From Verrucomicrobiales bacterium (GTDB lineage: Bacteria; Verrucomicrobiota; Verrucomicrobiia; Verrucomicrobiales; DEV007): a stretch of DNA of 64,000 nucleotides. Both the position numbers and the translations under genes were made by a program. The notes under the pieces are model-generated. The model was not told the origin of the DNA and searched no databases. It saw only the letters and a program-made list of their open reading frames with translations. Every line of letters starts with the position of its first letter. Position 1 is the stretch's first letter. This document shows positions 35,586 through 43,766 of the stretch, piece by piece. Where the stretch lies: the NCBI GenBank assembly GCA_002698785.1, contig PAAG01000059.1, positions 62,001 to 126,000 of the forward strand, in the 5' to 3' direction.

Positions 35586-36285
35586 TCAGCTCGCGCAGCA
35601 CCTCCGGATCACGAACATCTGCCCATTCACCATCCAGTTCCACAGAGGCGATGGTGAGACCATCTTTCACCTGGGCTTTGATGGCATCTGTCAGCTCATA
35701 TTCACCGCGGGGAGACAATTCCAGCTTGGCAGTGTAGTCAAAGATGACCGGAGAAAATGAATAGATCCCCGCATTGTAGTAGGGACTCGTTGGTTCGTTC
35801 TCTTTCGGCTTTTCGATCAGATCGGTGACCTTGCCGTCCTCGATGAAAACGGCTCCGCCTTTCCGAACATCTTGATCGATTTTCACCGTCAGCTTTCCGT
35901 CCACATTAGAAAAGTCCGCAAGAGGTGCATACGAATCCTGGGGAACAAGAATGTCTCCATAACTGAGAATGAAAGGATCGCTCCCGGCAAAGTCTTTTGC
36001 CAGCTCGACAACTTTTCCTGTCCCGTCCTGAACGACTTGCTCGATGTAGGACACTCGACAATCAAATCCGGAACCGTCACCAAAGTAATCGGTGATCACT
36101 TCCTTTCGGTATCCCACGATGATGAGCACGTCAGTAATGCCATTCGCTACCAATCCTCGAACGATAGTCTCAAGGATTGGCGTTCCCTTCACCTGCATCA
36201 TTGGCTTCGGGATGTCGTCGGTCAGGTCTCCCATTCGGGTTCCTCGACCCGCTGCGAGAATAACGGCTTTGGTGATCTGGCTCAT
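35575..36285 (-). CDS. Sugar/phospho-alcohol nucleotidyltransferase
   Basis: A 236-residue nucleotidyltransferase with AVILAAGRGTRMG (nucleotide-binding signature) and DIPKPMMQVKGTPILE. SYGDILV is the metal-binding Asp site and EKPKENEP follows. It is the size of a bare NTP-transferase domain (RmlA/MobA-like GT-A fold), activating a sugar or other phosphate with CTP, dTTP, GTP or UTP. The C-terminal hexapeptide helix found in GlmU is absent. It is part of the minus-strand operon with the aminotransferase (18-base gap), so an activated amino-sugar or phospholipid headgroup is possible. Confidence 0.85.
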   Translation of the reverse strand: MSQITKAVILAAGRGTRMGDLTDDIPKPMMQVKGTPILETIVRGLVANGITDVLIIVGYRKEVITDYFGDGSGFDCRVSYIEQVVQDGTGKVVELAKDFAGSDPFILSYGDILVPQDSYAPLADFSNVDGKLTVKIDQDVRKGGAVFIEDGKVTDLIEKPKENEPTSPYYNAGIYSFSPVIFDYTAKLELSPRGEYELTDAIKAQVKDGLTIASVELDGEWADVRDPEVLRELNDE

Positions 36286-36303
36286 GAGTTGTCGGTCGGC
36301 TCC

Positions 36304-37491
36304 TTACAGTCGGCTGACAAAACTCGCAATGCGGTCGAGCGCAACCTCTAGTTTCTCATATGAGGTCGCGTAGCAGGCACGGACACATCCTTCGCCAGCT
36401 TCGCCGAAAGCATTCCCGGGAACAACTGCGACATTCTCCTCTTCCAAGAGTCGAAGAGCAAATTCGCTACTGCTGAGTCCGAACTTGCGAATGTCTGGGA
36501 ACATGTAAAACGCTCCCCCGGGTGCAAAACAAGGAACGCCCATTTCCTCGAAACGCTTCAAGACCAGGTTTCTTCTACGAGCGTAGGCACGCCGCATTTT
36601 CTCCATTTCTTCCTCGCCGTGTTTCAAGGCTTCGATCGCAGCATTCTGGCTCATGATCGGAGCACAAAGCATCGAATACTGGTGAATCTTCATCATGGCT
36701 TCCGTCAGCACATGCGGCGCACAGGAATAGCCGAGACGAAATCCAGTCATCGCAAACGCCTTTGAGAATCCGTGCAGGAGAATGGTTCTCTCCTTCATTC
36801 CGGGAAGGCTCGCAATGGATACATGTTCGCCTCGCTCAAACCCACCATCACCATTGTAAAGCAACTCGCTGTAGATCTCGTCGCTCACGACCAGTAGATC
36901 GTTCTCGATTACAAGCTTCGCGATTTTCTCCAGTTCCTCCACCGGCTCGACAGCCCCGGTGGGGTTGGTCGGGAAATTCAACATGAGAATCCGAGTCTTG
37001 TCGGTAATCTTGGCAGCCACATCCTCCGCCTTAAGCACGAAGTTGTCTTCAACCTTGGTCTGGACCGGTACAGCTACTCCGTAAGCAAGAGCGATACTCG
37101 GATTGTAGCTCACGTAGCAGGGCTCATGATAAATCACTTCATCACCAGGATTGAGTAGCGCACGGCAAACGAGATCCAGCGCCTCTGAAACCCCGACCGT
37201 GACGAGAATCTCCGTCTTCGGATCATAAGTGACATCGAACTGCTTGGTGACGTATTTGGAAATACATTCACGCAAAGACAACAGGCCAAGATTCGAGGTG
37301 TAACTCGTGTGTCCCTGCTCCAGGGAAAATATCGCCGCCTCACGGATGTGCCATGGCGCGCAGAAATCAGGCTCACCGACGCCAAGAGAAATGACATCGT
37401 CTCTGCCCTGCACGAGTTCAAAGAAATCGCGAATTCCCGACCGGGGAATGCTCTTTACCTGTTTTGCAATCCGTTCTTCGAGTGGTTTCAT
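36304..37491 (-). CDS. Class I/II PLP-dependent aminotransferase
   Basis: A 395-residue fold-type I aminotransferase. The ATG at 37491 is used; a TTG at 37500 is also in frame. Lys244 in LLHGFSKAFAMTG is the Schiff-base lysine, NFPTNPTG and SDEIYSEL are the cofactor-binding pieces, and the C-terminal RACYATSYEKL holds the carboxylate-binding Arg. It belongs to the AspC/alanine/aromatic group of the class. A Lrp-type regulator lies directly upstream, which fits amino-acid-responsive control. Substrate not decided. Confidence 0.88.
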   Translation of the reverse strand: MKPLEERIAKQVKSIPRSGIRDFFELVQGRDDVISLGVGEPDFCAPWHIREAAIFSLEQGHTSYTSNLGLLSLRECISKYVTKQFDVTYDPKTEILVTVGVSEALDLVCRALLNPGDEVIYHEPCYVSYNPSIALAYGVAVPVQTKVEDNFVLKAEDVAAKITDKTRILMLNFPTNPTGAVEPVEELEKIAKLVIENDLLVVSDEIYSELLYNGDGGFERGEHVSIASLPGMKERTILLHGFSKAFAMTGFRLGYSCAPHVLTEAMMKIHQYSMLCAPIMSQNAAIEALKHGEEEMEKMRRAYARRRNLVLKRFEEMGVPCFAPGGAFYMFPDIRKFGLSSSEFALRLLEEENVAVVPGNAFGEAGEGCVRACYATSYEKLEVALDRIASFVSRL

Positions 37492-37554
37492 TAACAACAA
37501 TCTAGTAATCAGGGATTACGCCAACCCCTGTTTCAGCGAGATTGGCGAGAAAAA

Positions 37555-38034
37555 TCAAGGAGTCACGGCAAGACGTTCGTCCGCGTGAGTGTCGCTCGCC
37601 AGGAATCCACTCTGCTTGTAGACCTTCAACTGGAAATGAGTCGCAGTGGAAAGAACACCCTCGAGCGTGCTCAGTTTTTCTGTAACGAAACGAGCCACCT
37701 CGCGTAGATCTTCTCCCTCCACGATCACTGCGAGATCGTAGCCACCGCTCATCAGAAAACAGCTGCTCACTTGGTCGAACTTGGAAATACGCTGTGCCAG
37801 CTTGTCAAAACCACCGTCTCTCTCGGGGGTGAGCTTTACTTCGATGAATGCAGATACCCTTTTGTCATCGACCTTGTCCCGATCAATCACGGCATGAAAT
37901 CCAAGAATGGCACCGCTATCACGCAGTTCGGCGAGCATTTGCTCGATTTCAGAAACCGATTTTCCAAGACGCTCCGCCATCTGCTCGACAGAGAGACGGG
38001 CATCACTTTGCAACAATTCGACTAAGGCATCCAT
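37555..38034 (-). CDS. Lrp/AsnC-family transcriptional regulator
   Basis: A 159-residue regulator from the ATG at 38034. The N-terminal winged helix (ALVELLQSDARLSVEQMAER then SEIEQMLAELRDSG) is followed by the C-terminal RAM/ACT-like ligand domain (AVIDRDKVDDKRVSAFIEV; SGGYDLAVIVEG). Members respond to amino acids and form octamers. It sits 63 bases upstream of the aminotransferase gene and is probably its regulator. Confidence 0.88.
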   Translation of the reverse strand: MDALVELLQSDARLSVEQMAERLGKSVSEIEQMLAELRDSGAILGFHAVIDRDKVDDKRVSAFIEVKLTPERDGGFDKLAQRISKFDQVSSCFLMSGGYDLAVIVEGEDLREVARFVTEKLSTLEGVLSTATHFQLKVYKQSGFLASDTHADERLAVTP

Positions 38035-38078
38035 AAAACGAAGGGGGGGGATTTTCGAAACTAATCCGCGAGTTCGAA

Positions 38079-39152
38079 CTAATCTCCAAAACAAACACCA
38101 ACAGATTTTGCCGCAGCAACCACCTCTCCTTCAGGGTCGACAAGGTTCAGTTGCCTGACTGCCTCTTCGATGGTGACTGAGCCAACATGATACTGCTGGT
38201 AGCTCACCATACGTCCAAATCTCTTCTCTTCTATCAAATTAACTGCCTTTACCCCAAATCGCGTTCCTAGAACTCGATCGAGTGAGGTTGGGCTGCCCCC
38301 ACGCTGTAAGTGCCCCAGCGTGGTGCACCGCGTCTCTTTCCCCGTCAATTCCGAGAGCTTGTCCGAGACAATTTCGCCGATTCCGCCAAGCCGCACTTCG
38401 CCGCCCTCATTGGCGTCTTCAATGATCAGGGAACCTCCTTTCGGGGAAGCCCCCTCTGCCACAACTACGAGAGAACTGTGAAAACCCATTTCTTCTCGTT
38501 TTTGAATTGCCTCGGCAACCTTGTCGATCGTGAAAGGGATTTCAGGAATTAAGATCGAGCAGGCACCGCCACCGATTCCACCATAGAGAGCGATCCATCC
38601 TGCATGCCGACCCATCACTTCGAGAACCATGATGCGCTTATGGCTTTCTGCTGTTGTATGCAGGCGATCCAGCGCATCAACAACGGTTTGCGTTGCCGAA
38701 TCAAAACCGAAAGTCATCGCCGTCGCAGCAAGATCGTTGTCGATTGTTTTTGGAACTCCCACTACGGGAAAGTCTTCTTTCCAGAATTGCAGAGCCGTCG
38801 TTAACGTCCCGTCTCCGCCGACGCAGATAAGGGCTTCCACCCCCAGATCTCGCATTGTCCCTTTGGCGTCTTCCATCAGCTCAGACGGAATGTAGCGCAC
38901 GCCACCGGCACCAACCTTTGAAGAAAAATGCCCTTTATTCGACGTTCCAAGAATAGTTCCTCCGAGCTTGAGGATGCCTTCGGTCTTTTCGACTTTCAGG
39001 AGCTTATAGTTGCCTGGGGAAAGTAATCCTTCAAATCCATCCTTGAATCCAACGACCTCCCAACCCAATCGAGTCGCCGCCCCTACGACTCCATGGGTCA
39101 CTGCGTTGAGGCCAGGGCAGTCGCCTCCTCCGTTCAAAAGTCCGATTCTCAT
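38079..39152 (-). CDS. 6-phosphofructokinase, mixed active-site type
   Basis: A 357-residue phosphofructokinase. Its N-terminal glycine loop is GGGDCPGLNAV. GGDGT is at 112-116, and Gly115 aligns with E. coli Gly104 (ATP-binding type). PKTIDND carries Lys135 where ATP-specific bacterial enzymes have Gly124 and pyrophosphate enzymes have Lys; Asp138 is the base. This Gly104/Lys124 pairing occurs in enzymes of both kinds. GRHAGWIALYGG and LQRGGSPTSLDR are the remaining signatures. It catalyses fructose 6-phosphate phosphorylation in glycolysis. The phosphoryl donor needs to be tested. Confidence 0.9.
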   Translation of the reverse strand: MRIGLLNGGGDCPGLNAVTHGVVGAATRLGWEVVGFKDGFEGLLSPGNYKLLKVEKTEGILKLGGTILGTSNKGHFSSKVGAGGVRYIPSELMEDAKGTMRDLGVEALICVGGDGTLTTALQFWKEDFPVVGVPKTIDNDLAATAMTFGFDSATQTVVDALDRLHTTAESHKRIMVLEVMGRHAGWIALYGGIGGGACSILIPEIPFTIDKVAEAIQKREEMGFHSSLVVVAEGASPKGGSLIIEDANEGGEVRLGGIGEIVSDKLSELTGKETRCTTLGHLQRGGSPTSLDRVLGTRFGVKAVNLIEEKRFGRMVSYQQYHVGSVTIEEAVRQLNLVDPEGEVVAAAKSVGVCFGD

Positions 39153-39233
39153 GCCGCGGCACTGAGACCCAGTTCAAGTTAGTTCGCAAGAATTCATTCG
39201 TGTCGATTTCCGACATCAGGGGCGACAGGGCAC

Positions 39234-39263
39234 AAAAAAACCGCGACAGGAGTCCTGCCGCGG
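39234..39263 (-). terminator. Intrinsic terminator of the gene at 39292-39633
   Basis: Read on the minus strand, CCGCGGCAGG (39262-39253) and CCTGTCGCGG (39250-39241) form a 10-bp stem with one G-T pair. Seven T follow (39240-39234 region). It lies about 30 bases after the stop of the minus-strand gene and upstream of the phosphofructokinase gene. Confidence 0.88.
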
Positions 39264-39291
39264 TCTCTTTGAGATTTTCGATACAGAAAAA

Positions 39292-39633
39292 TCAAAGAGT
39301 CGCTTTCAGAGAGTCATATTCACTCTCCAGAGCAGCCATTTGCTTCTGTATGTCGATCATGCGCTCCAAGGTTGTCGAAGTGCTACCTCCAGCCACTGCA
39401 GCCGACTTCTTTTTTCCTTTTGGTGCATCCGCGGACTTAGGTCCACGCTTCTTCTTGCCGGATTTACCCGGTGTGTCGACGCCAGCTTTCTCAAGCCACG
39501 CCTTGATTGTGATCGGATTCAGGTCCCACTTTCGTTGGGCCGCTGACTGTCCGCCACGGCCGTTTTCATCGTTGTATTGTCTAACGAAGGCGACGACCTC
39601 GTCCTTCGTTTTCTGATCGTATCGTATAGCCAT
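39292..39633 (-). CDS. Small basic HTH-like protein
   Basis: A 113-residue protein from the ATG at 39633, preceded by AGGA about 7 bases away. Residues 5-48 (DQKTKDEVVAFVRQYNDENG, then SAAQRKWDLNPITIKAWLEK) look like a transposase- or homeodomain-type helix-turn-helix. A Lys/Pro-rich linker (KSGKKKRGPKSADAPK) resembles an AT-hook (GRP-like). The C-terminus is a short coiled coil (MIDIQKQMAALESEYDSLKA). It is probably a DNA-binding dimer. It has its own terminator, so it is likely expressed alone. Confidence 0.65.
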   Translation of the reverse strand: MAIRYDQKTKDEVVAFVRQYNDENGRGGQSAAQRKWDLNPITIKAWLEKAGVDTPGKSGKKKRGPKSADAPKGKKKSAAVAGGSTSTTLERMIDIQKQMAALESEYDSLKATL

Positions 39634-39740
39634 AGTATTGTCCTTATACAAAGGAGTTGCAGAAATGTAACGAAAACTTCACTGTGCGCAAAATGTTTCT
39701 ACTCCATTCGAATCTCTCTGAAAGTTAACGACTTCAAAAT

Positions 39741-40319
39741 ATGATAGCTAGGATTGTAATTCCTGCATCTCTGTTCACGGTTACTTCCGTATTGTCTTTC
39801 TCGATCTGGGCATGGGGCGGAAAGTACTTCCCTTCTGAAGTCTTACTCTACTCTGCGTGTGCGGTGGTCTTTCTGTTATTCGGGGGCATTTCCCTCCTTC
39901 CCGGCTCCGGAATATCATCATTCCGTAAGCAAGCAACATTCAGCCTTCGGTTCGCCATCGGGTTTATTTCATTTTCGGTATTGTGGATAGTATTCTGGTT
40001 CGCTTTTCGTAATACTTTCGGAGAGGTTTTAGGCTCTTGGCTAGGCATTCTTGCCATGTTGCTCATCTTCAAGCCAACTCCTCGAAGAGCCCTCCCCTTA
40101 ATCATTTCCACATCCATCGTTTTCTCCTGGTACACAGTGGGTTACTACCTTGGAGAAATGCTCTATTACTCCCTCCAGGGAAAAGGGACCACCCCCGTCG
40201 AACTGGCCTTGTCGAATCGCAGTATCGTCCTGGTAGCCCGACTAGCCTGGGGCGTCTGCTTCGGACTCGGAATGGGAACCGGTCTGGCTCACTACACTCA
40301 AATTTCACGCCAGACCTGA
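39741..40319 (+). CDS. Integral membrane protein of unknown function
   Basis: A 192-residue protein with about five hydrophobic segments (VIPASLFTVTSVLSFSIWAW, LLYSACAVVFLLFGGISLL, FAIGFISFSVLWIVFWFAF and others). No motif is recognised. Its last 22 bases overlap the convergent gene at 40298. A small membrane channel or unknown role is possible. Confidence 0.6.
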   Translation: MIARIVIPASLFTVTSVLSFSIWAWGGKYFPSEVLLYSACAVVFLLFGGISLLPGSGISSFRKQATFSLRFAIGFISFSVLWIVFWFAFRNTFGEVLGSWLGILAMLLIFKPTPRRALPLIISTSIVFSWYTVGYYLGEMLYYSLQGKGTTPVELALSNRSIVLVARLAWGVCFGLGMGTGLAHYTQISRQT

Positions 40320-40921
40320 ACGAGCCCGTCCACGCAAATCCGAGACCAGGTTTCAAGTGCATCGCTCCGATCCTGAAGCTCTGGCAGGCTCAAAAATTCA
40401 AGATTTTGAATATTATCTTCGGCTGCACTCACCTCGTCGCTCTCCAGAGTGACTAGGTGAACAACACCAAGATGAACTTGGCCAACTTCGTTGGAATCAT
40501 CGTTGATCAGCCCCAGAATCTTCTGCGAGTATTTGCCTGAAAAATGCAATTCCTCGTCGATTTCGCGTTCTACGCCGATTGTGTAAGTATCTTTGTCGAG
40601 AGAAGAAGCAGCGTGGTCTCCGTCATTAATGTGGCCCCCGATGCCGATGGATCCTTTCGAAGCCAATCTCTTCTCACCCGAACCTCCGCCTCTCACATAA
40701 TGGAGAAAACGATCTCCACATTGGAAAATCGCATACGGAATGATCTGCTTGTGAGAGGGGTCATCCTCGGCAAGGTCTCGCGAGAGGAAATAATTGTTCG
40801 AAGGATCAAGAATAGCGGGCAGATAGCGCTCAGGCTCGAGTGAAATTCCCTGAAACGCTCCCAGCGAATCAAAAAGCTCTCGGGAAATCACAAGAACGTT
40901 CTCGTCTTCGTATTTACTCAT
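40298..40921 (-). CDS. Nudix-superfamily hydrolase-like protein
   Basis: A 207-residue protein from the ATG at 40921 (MSKYEDENVLVISRELF). Its Nudix box is relaxed: GSIGIGGHINDGDHA, then GVEREIDEELHF, with the REIDEEL helix matching REUxEE and 11-12 extra residues inside the box region. The first 70 residues carry ILDPSNNYFLSRDLAEDD, a pattern I associate with a phosphoesterase-like Nudix subgroup. The gene follows the HTH gene by 16 bases and is likely in its operon. Confidence 0.7.
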   Translation of the reverse strand: MSKYEDENVLVISRELFDSLGAFQGISLEPERYLPAILDPSNNYFLSRDLAEDDPSHKQIIPYAIFQCGDRFLHYVRGGGSGEKRLASKGSIGIGGHINDGDHAASSLDKDTYTIGVEREIDEELHFSGKYSQKILGLINDDSNEVGQVHLGVVHLVTLESDEVSAAEDNIQNLEFLSLPELQDRSDALETWSRICVDGLVQVWREI

Positions 40922-40937
40922 GAGCAAGCAATCGACA

Positions 40938-41591
40938 CTAACGAGGAAATAAGTCAAACCGGTATCTCGAAAGGCCCGAGACCTTGGTCACTTTCCTTCC
41001 CACACCGGCGCCAAGAAGACGTTCGAACATCTGCACCTCCATACGCTCAAGCGTAGGATACTTGTCGAATAATGCTTGGAGAGGGTTGTGAAACTCATCA
41101 ATCCTCAGCATTCCATCTTCCTCTTCGATGACACGAGAGAAATACCCACGCTTCGCTCTTTCAGAAGCAAGCGCTATGGCTCGCTCTTTCACCGTTGCTC
41201 CCTCCAACAGAACGGCGAGCTTATCCGTTTCGGCACGGAAAAAGTGGAGCAACAGTTTCTCTGCCGCGTTGGGCTCGAGTTGAGAGGCTGCCTCCAGGAT
41301 TGACAGACTTACTTCATCGCCAATCGATGGAAATAACAGGGCCAGCTTCTCGGTGATTCGATACAGTTTCTCAGGTCGTCCGACCTCTTTCGGTTTTCGC
41401 CACGTGTCGAGATAGCCTAGTTTCTGCATGGCGAGGCAGTGCTTTTTCACTCCCATGTAACTCATGCCCAGATGCTCCGAAAGCTCACCTACGGACATGC
41501 CTTGCGAGCACTTGATCAATTCAAGGATGTCAAACCAATGGGGTTTCGAAATATTGCGCAGGATCTTAAAATACTGGTTCACAATCAACAA
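40938..41591 (-). CDS. ArsR/SufR-like winged-helix regulator
   Basis: A 217-residue regulator. Residues 15-70 form a winged helix (WFDILELIKCSQGM then SVGELSEHLGMSYMGVKKH), followed by the wing RKPKEVGRPEKLYRI typical of ArsR/SufR-like transcription factors. The C-terminal part is helical and lacks the Cys set of SufR. The start is uncertain: the frame opens with a TTG at 41591 and a GTG lies 9 bases inside. It is divergent from kamA, and the 252-base gap holds a good promoter and a palindrome for that gene. Confidence 0.72.
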   Translation of the reverse strand: MLIVNQYFKILRNISKPHWFDILELIKCSQGMSVGELSEHLGMSYMGVKKHCLAMQKLGYLDTWRKPKEVGRPEKLYRITEKLALLFPSIGDEVSLSILEAASQLEPNAAEKLLLHFFRAETDKLAVLLEGATVKERAIALASERAKRGYFSRVIEEEDGMLRIDEFHNPLQALFDKYPTLERMEVQMFERLLGAGVGRKVTKVSGLSRYRFDLFPR

Positions 41592-41747
41592 CTTGTTCCA
41601 AATTTCATGGGTCTTTCAACCCTTTGCTGGTTCATTTCAAATTCAATTTATGCAGGCGCTCCTGATACAATCATATCGGCCTTTTGTAACAGGAGTTTTT
41701 CAGAAAAGCCGCTAAATAATTACTCGAAACGTAAAAAAACCCCTGAA

Positions 41748-41775
41748 TTGACAATGTTTTCCCCAACCCTATTCT
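41748..41775 (+). promoter_or_regulatory. Sigma-70-type promoter of kamA
   Basis: TTGACA (41748-41753) and TATTCT (41770-41775) with a 16-base spacer. The -35 is a perfect match and the -10 agrees at 4 of 6. Transcription would begin about 41783, 60 bases before the kamA ATG at 41844. Confidence 0.6.
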
Positions 41776-41790
41776 TTTCTCAGGAGTAAG

Positions 41791-41805
41791 CTTTTCCGGG
41801 AAAAG
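41791..41805. promoter_or_regulatory. Palindrome in kamA leader
   Basis: CTTTTCC, one base, GGAAAAG (41791-41805): a perfect 7-bp inverted repeat just after the predicted start site. It is placed like an operator and could be bound by the divergent ArsR/SufR-like regulator. It lies in the 5' untranslated leader, so an RNA hairpin is another reading, although a 1-base loop would have to open. Confidence 0.4.
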
Positions 41806-41843
41806 GGCGTCAAAACCTTTGAAGAGACTAGAATTCGACTGAT

Positions 41844-43022
41844 ATGCACCACGATACCGCACTCGATCTTGAAAAATCGTTCCGTAGCCATACACCCGGT
41901 TACTGGAAAGATCAGGGAGTATCGATGGAGGAATGGAACAGCCACACCTGGCAGCTAAAAAATCGAGTGACTTCGCTGAAGCAGTTGGAACAGCATCTCA
42001 ACCTTTCCGAAGAAGAGCGCAACGGAGTTCTGTTGTCAGGCACAAAGCTGGCCATGGCCATCACTCCACACTTTTTCAACTTGATCGACAAGGATGACCC
42101 TGACTGCCCAATCCGCAGGCAAGTAATCCCGCGAGTCGAAGAGACATGGGTTTCTCCCTACGAAATGGCAGATCCCTGCGGAGAAGATTCGAACATGCCC
42201 GTTCCCGGGCTGGTCCACCGTTACCCGGACCGCGTGCTCTTTCTCGTGACCGATAGATGCGCTTCGTATTGCCGATATTGCACCAGGAGCCGGGTAGTCA
42301 GCGGAGCTGGTGAGCAGGAACTGGAAACCGACTACGAAGCCGTTTTCCAATATCTTGAGAAACACACTGAAGTCCGCGATGTGCTACTTTCAGGCGGCGA
42401 CCCATTGCTGTTTTCCGACAAGAAACTCGAGCGAATCCTCAGCCGACTTCGCTCGATTGAGCACATCGAGTTCGTTCGGATAGGTTCACGTGTACCAGTG
42501 TTTCTCCCACAACGAATTACTCCAGAGCTATGCAGCATGCTGCAAAAGTATCACCCTCTTTTCTTGAGCGTTCATGTAAACCACCCACGCGAACTCACTC
42601 TCGAAGTGAAAGAGGGATTGGAGCGCCTCGCCAACCACGGCGTCCCGATTGGTAACCAATCGGTATTTTTGCGTGGTGTAAACGACGACCTCGAAACGAT
42701 GAAGACGCTCGTTCAGAAACTTCTGTTGTGCCGTGTTCGCCCCTACTATCTCTATCAACTCGACCTTATCAAAGGCTCCTCTCACCTACAGGCTCCTGTG
42801 GCGAAGGGCCTCGAAATCATGGAAGGCCTCCGTGGCCACACTACCGGATACGCCGTTCCACAGTATGTGATCGATGCTCCGGGCGGCGGTGGAAAAGTGC
42901 CCATCAACCCGGACTATATCGTCCAGCGAAACAGCGAACGAGTCATCCTGCGAAACTTCGAAGGTCGCACCTTCGAATATCCTGAACCGGCAGTAACTCC
43001 CGACCCGGTTCTGGACTATTGA
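41844..43022 (+). CDS. kamA: KamA-family radical SAM lysine 2,3-aminomutase
   Basis: A 392-residue radical SAM enzyme. Cys139, Cys143 and Cys146 in DRCASYCRYCTRS form the CxxxCxxC site for the SAM-binding [4Fe-4S] cluster. SGGDPLLFSD follows, and the PLP lysine is in APGGGGKVPINPDY. Family members move the alpha-amino group of L-lysine to the beta position; EpmB homologs act on EF-P lysine. The size sits between EpmB (about 340) and clostridial KamA (about 416) and lacks a long C-terminal tail. An EF-P gene is not in view, so either role is possible. A strong promoter lies upstream. Confidence 0.85.
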   Translation: MHHDTALDLEKSFRSHTPGYWKDQGVSMEEWNSHTWQLKNRVTSLKQLEQHLNLSEEERNGVLLSGTKLAMAITPHFFNLIDKDDPDCPIRRQVIPRVEETWVSPYEMADPCGEDSNMPVPGLVHRYPDRVLFLVTDRCASYCRYCTRSRVVSGAGEQELETDYEAVFQYLEKHTEVRDVLLSGGDPLLFSDKKLERILSRLRSIEHIEFVRIGSRVPVFLPQRITPELCSMLQKYHPLFLSVHVNHPRELTLEVKEGLERLANHGVPIGNQSVFLRGVNDDLETMKTLVQKLLLCRVRPYYLYQLDLIKGSSHLQAPVAKGLEIMEGLRGHTTGYAVPQYVIDAPGGGGKVPINPDYIVQRNSERVILRNFEGRTFEYPEPAVTPDPVLDY

Positions 43023-43028
43023 GATCGC

Positions 43029-43679
43029 TCACGATTGATCGACCAGAACCCCGGTGATCACAGCGATTACGTGGCAAAGACTCCCTGCCATGACAAAGAG
43101 GTGCCACGTCAGGTGAGAATACCTCATATTTCTGCGAAGGTAAAAGAACACTCCACCGGTGTAGCACAAACCTCCCGCAATCAACCAGGCGAGCGCCTCA
43201 GTTGAAATTACTTGCATCATGGGGCGGAATGCGACGCAGATCAACCACCCCATGACGACGTAAAGGACGGTTCCCAATCGATCGAAGCGAGGCAGAAAAA
43301 AGGCTTTCAAAATAATACCGGCGAGGGCAATGCCCCACACCACGCCAAGCAAGGACCATCCCCACGCACCCCGCAGATTGACCAAGAGCCAGGGAGTGTA
43401 ACTTCCCGCGATTAAAACGAAAATCAGGGCGTGATCGATGATCTGCAGCACCCTCTTCTTCCCGTGAGAAGTGACGTAGTGATACATCGCAGAAGCTGCA
43501 TACAAAAGGACAAGACTCCCCCCGAACACCGACACGCTGACTACGTGCCAGGCAGACAAAGGGGCTGCCAGGTAGATCATTACAGCCAAACCGATAGCGC
43601 TCAAAACCGCGCCGATACCATGGCTGATCGTATTGGCCACCTCCTCCGCGTGAGATTCACATAAATCACTGCGCTGCAT
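43029..43679 (-). CDS. Hemolysin-III-family (PAQR-like) membrane protein
   Basis: A 216-residue protein from the ATG at 43679 (MQRSDLCESHAEEVANTISHG). It has seven hydrophobic segments, with the family signs EEVANTISHGIGAV near the start, AMYHYVTSHGKK, and FRPMMQVISTEAL then HLTWHLFVMAGSLCHV towards the end, which carry conserved His residues that bind metal in PAQR proteins. The hemolytic name is historical. It is convergent with kamA (6-base gap). The biochemical role in bacteria is not settled. Confidence 0.88.
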   Translation of the reverse strand: MQRSDLCESHAEEVANTISHGIGAVLSAIGLAVMIYLAAPLSAWHVVSVSVFGGSLVLLYAASAMYHYVTSHGKKRVLQIIDHALIFVLIAGSYTPWLLVNLRGAWGWSLLGVVWGIALAGIILKAFFLPRFDRLGTVLYVVMGWLICVAFRPMMQVISTEALAWLIAGGLCYTGGVFFYLRRNMRYSHLTWHLFVMAGSLCHVIAVITGVLVDQS

Positions 43680-43766
43680 GGTGGAAACTATTTCACACAA
43701 TACAGACAGAGCGAAGAAAAAGATTTCTTCCCGCTGTCAGAGAGTCCACTTCCAGGCAACAAGCCG

